Positions 30,451 through 39,564 are shown, counted from the stretch's first letter. The stretch is DNA of 64,000 bases from Streptomyces cynarae (GCF_025642135.1 NZ_CP106793.1:6974001-7038000); one strand, 5' to 3'. Notes: generated by a model from the sequence alone, not told the origin. Translations and numbers: made by a program.

Positions 30451-30873
30451 TCAGCCTTGGGGGAGGAGGTGTGCCAGTTCGGCATCCCAGTCGATGAGTC
30501 CGGACTCGGTACCCCGTGGCACCAGAGCGTGGGTGTCCTGAAGGAAGGACGAGATGTCCTGCATGGGGACCTCGAGCAAGGCGGTGCCTGCGGAAGAACC
30601 GAGGGCGATGTAGATCGACTCGTCACCCCGCCCTGCGGCCGACCAGATCCGGACGTCCGCGTGGCCTGCGCAACCCTTCAGCCCGTCAGCCAGAAGATCC
30701 CGCCCCAGGATCCATTCGGCCGGCTCGTCGCAGTCGACGAAGAAGGCGGCACGGACGACATAGGGATCAGCGGGCTCGTAGCGCAGACGTACGCAGAGGG
30801 GCAACGAGTAGACGTGCGAGACGACCAGCTGCACGGCCACCTGCCGTTCTACGACCTTCAAGGACTTCTTCAT
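30451..30873 (-). CDS. SsgA-like sporulation/cell-division protein (SALP)
   Basis: 140 residues, full length for the SsgA/SsgB family, which occurs only in sporulating actinobacteria. Typical blocks: P-L-C-V-R-L-R-Y-E-P-A-D-P-Y-V-V-R-A-A-F, W-I-L-G-R-D-L-L-A-D-G-L, D-V-R-I-W, L-L-E-V-P and a late F-L-Q-D-T-H-A-L-V-P-R-G-T-E. SALPs position septa or wall remodelling enzymes. This is an accessory paralogue, not the conserved ssgB. The start was set at M-K-K-S-L-K with an AGGAGC-like site upstream. Confidence 0.88.
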   Translation of the reverse strand: MKKSLKVVERQVAVQLVVSHVYSLPLCVRLRYEPADPYVVRAAFFVDCDEPAEWILGRDLLADGLKGCAGHADVRIWSAAGRGDESIYIALGSSAGTALLEVPMQDISSFLQDTHALVPRGTESGLIDWDAELAHLLPQG

Positions 30874-31116
30874 CGGCTTGCGCTCCTGGGTAGGGCTCGG
30901 CGGTGCCTCACACCGGCCGGTGGCGAAGAGGCAGCGCGGGCGGAGGCGGTACAGCGGGGCGCGGGCGCCGGACGGCACCGGCGCACCGCATGGTGAGTGC
31001 GTTGCACTCACTCGGCCGGCGGTCGGGGACGCTGCCCCCCGGCCGCCGGACGGGTCCCCGCCGCGGGCAGGGACAGGGCCGAGGGGAACTGCTTGCGTGC
31101 ATGGCCGATACCCGTC

Positions 31117-31530
31117 TCACCGGTCGTCGCGGCTCAGGTCATGGTGGTGCCTGCCCCAGCCGTCGTGCTCACAGCGGTTTCCGTCGTGGCGGTGGGGCCT
31201 GTCGGACGTCCAGCCGTGTCCCTCGCCCTCCCAGCGGTAGAAGTGGCCATCGCGGTAGTAGAGCCCGTCGCAGTCGTGCCGGGTCGAATCGCTGCCGTGG
31301 CGGTCCTGGTGCCAGCCGCGGGTCTCGTCGCAGGAGTAGCCCCGCTCGAGCAGGTAGCCGACACCGTGGTCCCAGCTGTAGTCAGCGGTCACGGCCCCGT
31401 CGGTCGGGTGCTGGGCGTGCGCGGACGCAAGGGGCGCGGCCGAAGCAGTGCCACCGGCACCGAGGACGGCGGCACCGGCGACCGCGACGGAGGAGACAGT
31501 GAGGGCGATGCGCTTAGCGAGCTTGTTCAT
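31117..31530 (-). CDS. Small secreted His/Asp-rich protein of unknown function
   Basis: 137 residues. It has a clear Sec signal (K-L-A-K-R-I-A-L-T-V-S-S-V-A-V-A, cleavage near A-S-A). The mature part is about 100 residues, contains four Cys and ends in a tail with many His, Asp and Arg (G-W-G-R-H-H-H-D-L). The tail could bind metal, but no family is recognised. GGAAGG precedes the ATG. Two perfect copies of the CYP102 operator palindrome lie 88 and 122 bp upstream, so it is probably in the same regulon as CYP102. That is the strongest clue to its role. Confidence 0.82.
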   Translation of the reverse strand: MNKLAKRIALTVSSVAVAGAAVLGAGGTASAAPLASAHAQHPTDGAVTADYSWDHGVGYLLERGYSCDETRGWHQDRHGSDSTRHDCDGLYYRDGHFYRWEGEGHGWTSDRPHRHDGNRCEHDGWGRHHHDLSRDDR

Positions 31531-31617
31531 GATCTTTCCTTCCCGAGGGGGTGATCTGCGCCAACGGCGGTTCTGCCAGGCGATGTATGACGCCCGGTGT
31601 GGTCCGAGCGGGCAGTT

Positions 31618-31666
31618 CCATACGTCGTATGGAAGCGCGCTTTCATTATTACCATACGTCGTATGG
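31618..31666. promoter_or_regulatory. Two perfect CYP102-type operator palindromes
   Basis: CCATACGTCGTATGG occurs at 31618-31632 and 31652-31666, identical to 25734-25748 and 34 bp apart centre to centre. The pair sits in the promoter region of the secreted-protein gene ending at 31117. An A/T-rich stretch between the copies may be a promoter element. Confidence 0.8.
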
Positions 31667-32172
31667 AAATGTCGAAGTGGCGAAGGTAACCGTTGACCGG
31701 CTGGCACCAGCGCCAACAGATGTCGCTCTTCAGGGCGAGCTGCCCGTTGCCGGCCCCTCGGCACGTCGGCCTTCCTCGCCTTGGCCGCGGCGGTGTGTCC
31801 TGGTGATCGGTGGCTTCACCGGCCCGGAGATCCCCGTAGCCCGCGGAGTGAGGTCTCGAAGTCACGGATGCATCCAGTACGCCGCAGAGGCGGGTTTGCG
31901 ATCGCCGGAAGGCGGGACGAGTATTTTTTTAGGGCGTGACGACCGGGGCACCCTCTGATGCCGACACCGTCGATGCAGCGCCCCCGTCTGGTTACGCCCG
32001 CGCTCACAGCCGACAAGCCTCACCGTGAAGGAAGCGGCGACGACGGATGGGGCATCCGGCCCCGTCGCCCTGACGGGAGGCTTGAGAAACCGGCCCATGG
32101 CTTCATGACCGAGGCTGCGTGACCGGGTCGATGGTCGCCGTGGGGCGGAGGCGGAGCGGAAGGAGTCTGCCC
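31667..32172. other. Intergenic, no gene recognised
   Basis: 506 bp between divergent transcription units. It includes a T-run near 31923-31931. Frames are short and Arg/Ser-rich. The promoter of the ferredoxin operon must lie here, and a good ribosome site (GGAAGGAG) is at its right end. Confidence 0.55.
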
Positions 32173-32391
32173 ATGCGGATCGTCGTGGACCTGAATCGGT
32201 GCCAGGGATACGCGCAATGCGTGTATCTGGCGCACGAGGTCTTCAAATTGAACGGCCAGGAGGCGCTCACCTATGAGCCGAACCCCGACGACGACCGGCG
32301 CCTGCAGGTCGAGCGAGCGGCTGCGGCGTGCCCGGTGCAGGCGATCGTGATCGACCGCTTGGACGGCGCGAAGCGGGGCGAGACGCCATGA
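32173..32391 (+). CDS. 3Fe-4S-type ferredoxin
   Basis: 72 residues. Cluster ligands are Cys10 and Cys16 (R-C-Q-G-Y-A-Q-C) and the later A-C-P; a Tyr occupies the variable position where 4Fe-4S proteins have a Cys. This is the compact ferredoxin that delivers electrons to actinobacterial class I P450s. It is the first gene of a four-gene unit and its stop overlaps the reductase start (ATGA). Confidence 0.92.
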   Translation: MRIVVDLNRCQGYAQCVYLAHEVFKLNGQEALTYEPNPDDDRRLQVERAAAACPVQAIVIDRLDGAKRGETP

Positions 32392-33791
32392 CTCTGCGGG
32401 CAACGGTCGCAGAGCTGGTGCGCGAGTTCCGGGCCAGCGGCCGGATCGTCATCGTGGGCGCTTCCCTGGCCGGGCTGCGGGCCGCGGAGACGCTGCGCGA
32501 GGAAGGCTTCACCGGTTCCCTGACCGTCATCGGGGACGAGGCGTACGAGCCCTACGACCGTCCGCCGCTGTCCAAGCAGGTGCTCAAGGGCTGGGTGCCG
32601 GCCGACCACACGAAGCTGCCCCGCATGCGAGAAGTGGATGCGGACTGGAGGCTCGGGGTGGCCGCCGTCGGGCTGGACCGCGTGACCAAGCAGGTGTCCC
32701 TGGCCGACGGGGAGCAGGTTCCGTACGACCGGTTGCTGATCGCCACGGGCACCCGCGCGCGGCAGTGGCCCAACCCGGCCGAGGCCGCACTGCACGGTGT
32801 CCACACGATTCGTTCGCGTGACGATGCGGAGCAGTTGCAAAAGGCGCTGGCCGAGCCGCCGTCGCGGGTCCTGGTCGTCGGCGCCGGGTTCATCGGGTCC
32901 GAAGTGGCTTCTGTCTGCCGGGAACTCGACATCCCGGTGACCGTCGTCGAGCGGGGTTCGGCGCCGCTGGTCGGCGCGCTGGGCGGGGTGATCGGGGAGA
33001 TCGCCGCGCAGATGCAGCGTGATCACGGCGTGGACCTGCGCTGCGGGCTGGGCGTGTCGTCGCTGGAGGGCGACTCCGAAGGGCATGTGCGGCGGGCGCG
33101 CCTGTCCGACGGAACTACTGTCGACGCCGATGTGGTGGTGGCCTCGCTGGGGTCGATCCGGAACGTGGAGTGGCTGGAGGGCTCCGGGCTGGCGGCCGGT
33201 TTCTGGGGCGTGGGGTGCGACGCCGGTGGCCGGGCCTTCGACATCAACGGTGTGGTCACCGACAGCATCTACGTGGCAGGCGACGTGGCGCGTGCGCCGC
33301 ATGTGCTCTACGAGTACCAGTTCCTGGCGATGGAGCACTGGGACAACGCTGTTTTCGGTGCGGAGGTAGCGGCGCACAACATGGTGAACCTGGAGCCCCA
33401 CTATCGTCCGCATCTGCTGCTGCCCGGCTTCTGGTCCGGTCAGTTCGGCGTGAACATCAAGTCCGTCGGCGTGCCGCCTTTCGGTGACGAGATCGTCTTC
33501 ACCCAGGGGTCGGTCGAGGAGCGCCGTTTCGCCGCCGCCTACGGCCACCGAGGCCGCATCGTCGCCGCCGTCACCTTCGATCACGGCAAGTGGTTGGAGT
33601 ACTACGGGAAGTTGATCGAGCAATCAGGTTCATTCCCGCCTCCGCCGCCGGGCTGGGACCAGCCGCCCGACATGAAGCCGATGCCGGCCGAGTTCCCGGA
33701 CCCCAGGGTCCCGACGGGGATCCCCGACGTCGTCCTGACCGGCCATGCCCCGAGCGAGCGGACGGCCGAGTTCCGGCCCCGGCGCCACTGA
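32388..33791 (+). CDS. NAD(P)H ferredoxin reductase (FAD, glutathione-reductase fold)
   Basis: 467 residues. FAD motif I-V-G-A-S-L-A-G-L-R-A-A-E-T-L, then P-Y-D-R-P-P-L-S-K, NAD motif V-V-G-A-G-F-I-G-S-E-V-A, and the second FAD contact Y-V-A-G-D-V-A-R. The reductase C-terminal domain is followed by a Pro-rich tail of about 50 residues, longer than in camphor-type reductases. It passes electrons from NAD(P)H to the adjacent ferredoxin. Confidence 0.92.
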   Translation: MTLRATVAELVREFRASGRIVIVGASLAGLRAAETLREEGFTGSLTVIGDEAYEPYDRPPLSKQVLKGWVPADHTKLPRMREVDADWRLGVAAVGLDRVTKQVSLADGEQVPYDRLLIATGTRARQWPNPAEAALHGVHTIRSRDDAEQLQKALAEPPSRVLVVGAGFIGSEVASVCRELDIPVTVVERGSAPLVGALGGVIGEIAAQMQRDHGVDLRCGLGVSSLEGDSEGHVRRARLSDGTTVDADVVVASLGSIRNVEWLEGSGLAAGFWGVGCDAGGRAFDINGVVTDSIYVAGDVARAPHVLYEYQFLAMEHWDNAVFGAEVAAHNMVNLEPHYRPHLLLPGFWSGQFGVNIKSVGVPPFGDEIVFTQGSVEERRFAAAYGHRGRIVAAVTFDHGKWLEYYGKLIEQSGSFPPPPPGWDQPPDMKPMPAEFPDPRVPTGIPDVVLTGHAPSERTAEFRPRRH

Positions 33792-33853
33792 CCCGGCCCG
33801 CCGGGCCGAGCGTGCAAGCGGACAGCACCGACAGGAAAAAGGAGGGGAGCCTC

Positions 33854-35128
33854 GTGGCCGAGGAAACCCCCTGGCAGCAGGCGCTGCGCTACGCCAACCG
33901 CGCCAACCCGTACCCCTTCTACGAGGAACTGCGCAAGACACCGGTGGCGCGGCAGCCGGACGGAACCTATGTCGTCAGCACCTACCGGGAGATCGTCACG
34001 CTGCTCCACGACCCCCGGGTCAGCTCGGATCCACGCAAGTGCCCCGCTCCGGCCGCCACCCCGGCCGAGGGAGCGGCGGACGCGGAGGCCGAGCCGATCA
34101 CGGAGGCGGTCATCTCCTTGGAGCCGAACATCATCACCCAGGATCCCCCCGAGCACGATAGAGACCGCCGGACGATGATGCCGCATTTCGTCGGGCCTCC
34201 CCGTTCCCCTCACCTGATCTCCGACCTGGAGCCCGAGATCCATCGCATCGTGGCCGGGCTCCTGGACGGCATGAAGGGCAAGAACCGGATCGACGCCGTC
34301 GACGACTTCGCCTACCCCCTGCCGGTGACGGTGATCTGCAAGGTCCTGGGCGTGCCGCTGGAGGACGAGCCACGCTTCCACCACTGGATCGAGGCCGCCC
34401 TGGACGCCCTGGACTTCGGCCCCGAGGCCGCGTCCGAAGAGATCCGGAGCCGGCTGGCCGGCGGACGGCGGGCCGTGCAGGACTTCGGGCAGTTCGCAGC
34501 CGACCTGCTCGACCGGTACGCCGACCAGCCCGGCCCGGGCATGCTTTCGGCCATGGTGAACGAGGACGGCACGGAGGGGCGGATGTCCAAGGGCGTGCTC
34601 GCCAGCAACGCCCTGCTCCTGATCTTCGCGGGACACGAAACCACCGTCAACCTGATCGCCCACAGCGTGCTCACGCTGCTGAGGCACCGCGAAGCGCTGG
34701 AGGAGCTGCGCCGCCGTCCGGAGCTGATCGTGCCCGCGGTGGAGGAACTGCTGCGCTTCGAGTCGTCCGTGCAGTTCTGGCACACCCGGTCCGCCCTGGA
34801 AGACATCGACATCGCCGGCACCACCATCCCCAAGGGGGCTCCGATCTTCCTGGCGTACGGGTCGGCGAACCGCGACCCGGAACGGTTCACCGACCCCGAC
34901 CGGCTCGACCTCGAACGCCGCCACAACGAACACCTCGGGTTCAGCCAGGGCATCCACTTCTGCTTCGGCGCCCCGCTCGCGCGACTCGAGGTCCAGATCG
35001 CGGTCGGCGAGTTCGTCCGCCGGGTACAGAACCCCCGGCTCGTCGAGGATCCGCCGCCGTACCGGCACAACCAGATCTTCCGCGGACCCCGCCACGTCCT
35101 CGTAGACATCGACGGCATCCGCGACTGA
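33854..35128 (+). CDS. Cytochrome P450 (class I, soluble)
   Basis: 424 residues from a GTG with GGAGGGG upstream. It has the I-helix F-A-G-H-E-T-T, the E-x-x-R pair and the heme loop G-F-S-Q-G-I-H-F-C-F-G, Cys near residue 371. It uses the ferredoxin and reductase encoded immediately upstream. The alcohol dehydrogenase directly downstream suggests hydroxylation of an alkyl or terpenoid carbon followed by oxidation of the alcohol. CYP family number and substrate cannot be assigned from sequence inspection. Confidence 0.93.
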   Translation: MAEETPWQQALRYANRANPYPFYEELRKTPVARQPDGTYVVSTYREIVTLLHDPRVSSDPRKCPAPAATPAEGAADAEAEPITEAVISLEPNIITQDPPEHDRDRRTMMPHFVGPPRSPHLISDLEPEIHRIVAGLLDGMKGKNRIDAVDDFAYPLPVTVICKVLGVPLEDEPRFHHWIEAALDALDFGPEAASEEIRSRLAGGRRAVQDFGQFAADLLDRYADQPGPGMLSAMVNEDGTEGRMSKGVLASNALLLIFAGHETTVNLIAHSVLTLLRHREALEELRRRPELIVPAVEELLRFESSVQFWHTRSALEDIDIAGTTIPKGAPIFLAYGSANRDPERFTDPDRLDLERRHNEHLGFSQGIHFCFGAPLARLEVQIAVGEFVRRVQNPRLVEDPPPYRHNQIFRGPRHVLVDIDGIRD

Positions 35129-35151
35129 CCAGCGTCGCGTAAAGGATCGCC

Positions 35152-36195
35152 ATGCGGGCTTTTCAACTCGTCGGCTGGCGGCAGCCGCCCGAGCTGCGCG
35201 AGGTGCCGACACCGGAGCCCGGGCCGGCACAGGTCCTGGTGAAGGTCGCGGGTGCCGGTGCCTGCCACTCCGATCTGCACATCATGCAGGCACCCGGACC
35301 GCTGGCCGGCTTCACGAATCCGCCCTTCACGCTCGGGCACGAGAACGCCGGGTGGGTGGAGCGGCTGGGACCGGGCGTCACTGGGTTCGCGCCCGGGGAT
35401 CCTGTGATCGTCTACGGCGCCTGGGGCTGCGGAGGGTGCGCCAACTGCCGTGAGGGCAGGGAAAATTACTGCCAGAAGCGCGCGGGTGAAGGACCGGGCC
35501 TGGGCGGTGGTCACGATGGCGGCATGGCCGAGTACCTGCTGGTCCCGGCGGCGCGCTACCTGATTCCGCTCGGCACCCTCGATCCCCGCCAGGCCGCCCC
35601 GCTCAGCGACGCCGGACTGACCAGCTATCACGCTGTGAAGCGGTCGCTCCACCTGCTGGGGCCGGGCTCGACCGCGGTCGTGATCGGGGCCGGCGGTCTG
35701 GGCCAGATGACCATTCAGATCCTGCGTGTGCTCAGCGCGGCGACCACCGTCGTCGCCGTGGACAGTGACGCCGGCAAGCTGGAGACCGCCCAGCGCTTGG
35801 GCGCCGAGGAGGCTCTGCTCTCGGGCGACGAGGCGATCGCGCGCATCAGGGACATGACGGAGCAGCAGGGCGCTCAGCTCGTGCTGGACATGGTAGGCAT
35901 GGACGCGACCCTGCGGATGGCTGCCCGGGTGGCCAGGGTGCTCGGGCACCTGACCATTGTCGGACTCGGCGGCGGAGCCCTGCCCGTCGACTTCTCCAGC
36001 CCGCCGCACGAGTGCTCGGTCGCCTCGCCCTACTGGGGCTCCCTCACCGAACTGATGGATGTGATCACGCTCGCCCAGCAGGAAAAGATCAAGGTGCTGG
36101 TCGAGTACTTCCCCCTGCAACGGGCGAACGAGGCTTACCAGCTCCTGCACGACGGCAGGATCCAAGGACGTGCCGTCATCACCCCCCAAGCGTGA
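35152..36195 (+). CDS. Zinc-dependent alcohol dehydrogenase (MDR family)
   Basis: 347 residues. Catalytic zinc site G-A-C-H-S-D-L-H and G-H-E-N; structural zinc lobe G-C-G-G-C-A-N-C-R-E-G-R-E-N-Y-C; NAD-binding V-I-G-A-G-G-L-G-Q-M. It begins 24 bp after the P450 stop in the same direction, completing a ferredoxin, reductase, P450 and dehydrogenase operon. Distinct from the dehydrogenase near 21 kb. Confidence 0.92.
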   Translation: MRAFQLVGWRQPPELREVPTPEPGPAQVLVKVAGAGACHSDLHIMQAPGPLAGFTNPPFTLGHENAGWVERLGPGVTGFAPGDPVIVYGAWGCGGCANCREGRENYCQKRAGEGPGLGGGHDGGMAEYLLVPAARYLIPLGTLDPRQAAPLSDAGLTSYHAVKRSLHLLGPGSTAVVIGAGGLGQMTIQILRVLSAATTVVAVDSDAGKLETAQRLGAEEALLSGDEAIARIRDMTEQQGAQLVLDMVGMDATLRMAARVARVLGHLTIVGLGGGALPVDFSSPPHECSVASPYWGSLTELMDVITLAQQEKIKVLVEYFPLQRANEAYQLLHDGRIQGRAVITPQA

Positions 36196-36279
36196 ATGCC
36201 GTCGTTCACCCGAACGGGACACCACGACTGTTCCTGGCCGCCGGCATCGGATGCCCAGGCGGCAACGGCGGGCAGGACC

Positions 36280-36765
36280 GTCTCGTTCGGTGCTTATGCC
36301 GCCCTGGTGCAGGACCCGGCTTATCGGGACAACAAGCTTGGCACGGCAGTGCACATCCTTCCGGAATGTCTGGCACGCCACGAGGGCCCGGAGCTGGTGG
36401 TCCGTACCGGGCTGCTCACCGTTGCCGGGCCGGATGCCGTACTGGTGAGCAACAACCCCTACCAAGTGGATGACCCGGCCGGGCCGGGCAGGCGGGCCCA
36501 CCTCGACTCCGGTCTCCTGGGAGTACTGGCCGTCAGGGCGGAGACGCCCGCCGAAACGGCCACGAGGCTGCGCAGCGGACAACCGCACGGCCTCACCCGT
36601 CTCGCCACGCCCGACGACGTCGTCGTCTACGCCGACGTCCCCGCCCTCCCTGCCGGGCTGGACGGCGAAGCCGTCAGCCTGCCGACTCCCGTGCGGTGCC
36701 GCATCAGCCCTCGGGCACTACGGGTATGGGTTCCCCGGCATCGTCCCGGCGCCCGGTCTGCCGGG
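36280..36765 (+). pseudogene. Relic: C-terminal domain of a diacylglycerol-kinase-like lipid kinase
   Basis: The segment reads Y-A-A-L-V-Q-D-P-A-Y-R-D-N-K-L-G-T-A, V-L-V-S-N-N-P-Y-Q-V, R-R-A-H-L-D-S-G-L-L-G-V and G-L-D-G-E-A-V-S-L. These are in the right order for the C-terminal half of bacterial DAGK/YegS-type lipid kinases. The catalytic N-terminal domain with G-G-D-G-T is missing; upstream is only 80 bp of noise after the dehydrogenase stop. Confidence 0.7.
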
Positions 36766-37101
36766 CGACCACCAGGGTGAGCCGCCATCCGGCGGGTGGT
36801 CTGAGCCTCGGGGAGCCCTTCCCACCCGCCGTGCATGCTCCGCGGAACCCGCTGCCCGTCCGTTCACCTGGAGAGCCGTGAGCTGGAGCCCACGCGTCTG
36901 ATTTTTCGATCACCTGTGAAGGTCTTGACGTCCAAGCCATTACGTCTGATGATTTCATCAGGAATGGGCAATTTGCTCCAATATGACACATACCGCACCG
37001 TGTGCCGGTCACCGGGACATCGTCGTTCACCACCGCTGCACACAGGGTCGCCGGGCCACAGGCCGACGCTCCTACTTCCGCACCGATGGGATGGACCGCG
37101 A
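36766..37101. other. Intergenic / promoter of the sensor phosphatase pair
   Basis: 336 bp with a locally A/T-rich core at 36940-36990 that includes the palindrome at 36947. No gene recognised. Confidence 0.6.
36947..36960. promoter_or_regulatory. Operator candidate: TGATGA-TT-TCATCA
   Basis: Exactly the reverse complement of the palindrome at 19766-19779 and extended by one more pair here (CTGATGATTTCATCAG). It sits about 140 bp before the first sensor phosphatase gene. Confidence 0.6.
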
Positions 37102-39564
37102 ATGACCAACATTGACCACACCCTCCTCGCCGAGCCCGTGAGCCTCCCTGAGGTGCCCGATGCCGCGATAGCGATGATCGATGCCGAGGGCGTCGTCGTG
37201 GGGTGGACGCACGCCGCCCAGCAGCTCGTCGGCTATACGGCCGGGGAGGTCGTGGGCCGGTCCGCCGTACACGTGCTGCCGCCTCCCGAGGACGCACGGA
37301 GGGCTTCGGCGTTCTCCGAGCAGTGCCGTGAGCGGGGCGGCTGGTCCGGCACTGTCGCGATACGCCACCGCGACGGCCACACGCTCAGGATGACGCTGCG
37401 GGTCTCGCTGCTGCGAGGGCAGGACGCCGGCACCCGGTGGCTGGTGTCCGTGACGGACATAGGATCTCTGTCCTCGGGGGCGACCGGGGGACCGGTGCGG
37501 GAGTCGCTCCTTGCTCGAGCCCCGATCGGCATCGTCGTTTATGACGCGCAGCTGCGGTGTGTCTGGGTGAACGACGCCATGGAGCGGCACGACGGCGTGC
37601 CTCGTCACCGACGCTTCGGGCGCGGTCTGAAGGACTCGCTGCCCGCCGTCGAGGCCGAAGCGCTCAAGGTGGTGATGCGGCAGGTACTGCAGAGCGGCAC
37701 GACGACGGTGCACGAGTACCGTGCGTGGCCGCCTGCGGACCGCCCCCGCGAGCACGCGTTCTCCGCCTCCTTCTTCTGTCTCCAGGGCGCGGACGGCACG
37801 CCGCTGGGCGTGTGCTCCATGACCGTGGACGTCACCGGAAACAAGCGGGCGCGCGAGCGCCTCGCCATCCTCAGCGAGGCCAGCACGCACATCGGCAGCA
37901 CCCTCGACGTGATGCAGACCGCCCAGGAACTGGCAGAGCTCACCGTGCCCCTGCTGGCCGACCACGCCGTCGTCGACCTGGTGGAGTCGGTTCCGTTCGG
38001 ACTCGAGCCCGCCGCACGGATCGGCACGACGAGCGGACGCCGCCCTGTGTTGCGCCGTGCCGGGGTGTCTTCCGTCGACCAGGGTGTCCTGGAGATGCCA
38101 GCGGTGCGTGAAGAGGTGATCCACGTCCCCCCGACCTCGTCGTTCGCCGCCGTCCTGCGCACGGGCAGGTCTCACCTGGAACCGGTGCTGGACACCCATG
38201 CCGGCCCCTGGGTCGACCACGATCCGACGCGTGCGCAGAAGGTACGCGACAGCGGCGTCCACTCCTTGATGGTCGTCCCCATCCGTGCCCGGCACTGCGT
38301 GCTGGGACTGGCGCTGTTCGGCCGTTCCACGGAACAGACGCCGTTCCAGGAGGACGACCTGCTCCTCGCCGAGGAACTGGTCACCCGGGCCGCGCTCTGT
38401 CTGTACAACGCGCTCCAGTACGCGCGCGAGCGCACCGCCGCTCTCACGCTGCAACGCGACCTGCTCCCTCACCGGGTGCAGGGCGGTGCTGCCCTCGAGG
38501 TCGCCTCGCGCTATGTGCCCGCCGACATGGACCACGGAGTGGGGGGCGACTGGTTCGACGTGATCGAGCTGTCCGGCGCCCGGGTGGCCCTGGTCGTCGG
38601 CGATGTGGTGGGACACGGCATCAACGCCGCGGCGACCATGGGCAGGCTGCGCACCGCCGTGCGCACGCTCGCGGACCTCGACCTCCCCCCGGACGAACTG
38701 CTGACGCACCTCGACGACACGGTCCGGCGACTGAACGACGAGGACGCCGACGACACCGACCGGGTTCCCGCGGTCGTCGGTGCCACCTGCCTGTACGCCG
38801 TCTACGACCCGGTCTCCCGACGGTGCACGCTGGCACGGGCCGGGCATCCGCCGCCCCTGGTCGTCGACGCACAGGGCAGGGTCACCATCCCCGACCTGCC
38901 GGCCGGAGCCCCGCTCGGCCTCGGTCTCGGCCTGGTGCCTTTCGAGTCCGTGGAACTGGAACTGCCCGAAGGAAGCGTGCTCGCCCTCTACTCCGACGGC
39001 CTGGTGGAGTCCCGCGGCGAGGACATCGACGTCGGTTTGCGGCGTCTGGGCGCCGCCCTGGCACAGCCCGGTGCCGCCCTGGAGGACCTGTGCTCACGGG
39101 CGATGGAGACCTTGTCGGCGCAGGCACCGGCCGACGACGTCACCCTCCTCCTTGCGCGGACGCGCGCCCTGCCACCCGCCCAAGTCGGGTCCTGGGATCT
39201 GCCGAACGAACTCGTCACCGTCCCGACGGCCCGGCGTCTGGCCGCCCGTCAACTCCGTGAATGGGGTCTGGAGCCGCTGGTGACGGCCGTGGAGTCGCTC
39301 GTCAGTGAACTGGTCACCAATGCGATCCGCCACGGCGACGGCCCGATCCGCCTACGGCTCATTCAGCACCGGGTGCTTACCTGCGAAGTCTCCGACACCA
39401 ACACCGGTCAACCACGCCCCCGCCATCCCGGCAATCTCGACGAGCACGGCCGCGGCCTTTACCTCGTCGGTCGGCTGTCGCGCAGATGCGGTTCCCGCTC
39501 CGTGACAGACGGCAAGGTCGTCTGGGCCGAACAGGACCTGCCATCCCCAACAGGCGCCCGCTGA
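37102..39564 (+). CDS. PAS-PAS-GAF-SpoIIE phosphatase-HATPase multidomain signalling protein
   Basis: 820 residues, soluble. Approximate order: PAS at 15-120 (V-V-G-W-T-H-A-A-Q-Q-L-V-G-Y), second PAS at 130-255, GAF at 260-440, SpoIIE PP2C at 465-690 (G-G-D-W-F-D-V, V-V-G-D-V-V-G-H-G, A-G-H-P-P-P, L-Y-S-D-G-L-V, D-D-V-T-L-L), and a C-terminal RsbW-like HATPase_c_2 (L-V-S-E-L-V-T-N-A-I-R-H-G). It combines a phosphatase for an anti-anti-sigma factor with an anti-sigma kinase-like domain, typical of Streptomyces stress and redox sensing. The start follows weak Shine-Dalgarno sequence. Confidence 0.9.
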   Translation: MTNIDHTLLAEPVSLPEVPDAAIAMIDAEGVVVGWTHAAQQLVGYTAGEVVGRSAVHVLPPPEDARRASAFSEQCRERGGWSGTVAIRHRDGHTLRMTLRVSLLRGQDAGTRWLVSVTDIGSLSSGATGGPVRESLLARAPIGIVVYDAQLRCVWVNDAMERHDGVPRHRRFGRGLKDSLPAVEAEALKVVMRQVLQSGTTTVHEYRAWPPADRPREHAFSASFFCLQGADGTPLGVCSMTVDVTGNKRARERLAILSEASTHIGSTLDVMQTAQELAELTVPLLADHAVVDLVESVPFGLEPAARIGTTSGRRPVLRRAGVSSVDQGVLEMPAVREEVIHVPPTSSFAAVLRTGRSHLEPVLDTHAGPWVDHDPTRAQKVRDSGVHSLMVVPIRARHCVLGLALFGRSTEQTPFQEDDLLLAEELVTRAALCLYNALQYARERTAALTLQRDLLPHRVQGGAALEVASRYVPADMDHGVGGDWFDVIELSGARVALVVGDVVGHGINAAATMGRLRTAVRTLADLDLPPDELLTHLDDTVRRLNDEDADDTDRVPAVVGATCLYAVYDPVSRRCTLARAGHPPPLVVDAQGRVTIPDLPAGAPLGLGLGLVPFESVELELPEGSVLALYSDGLVESRGEDIDVGLRRLGAALAQPGAALEDLCSRAMETLSAQAPADDVTLLLARTRALPPAQVGSWDLPNELVTVPTARRLAARQLREWGLEPLVTAVESLVSELVTNAIRHGDGPIRLRLIQHRVLTCEVSDTNTGQPRPRHPGNLDEHGRGLYLVGRLSRRCGSRSVTDGKVVWAEQDLPSPTGAR

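Noticed and set aside
31923..31931. T-run as a Rho-independent terminator
   Set aside because: No GC-rich hairpin precedes it in either orientation.
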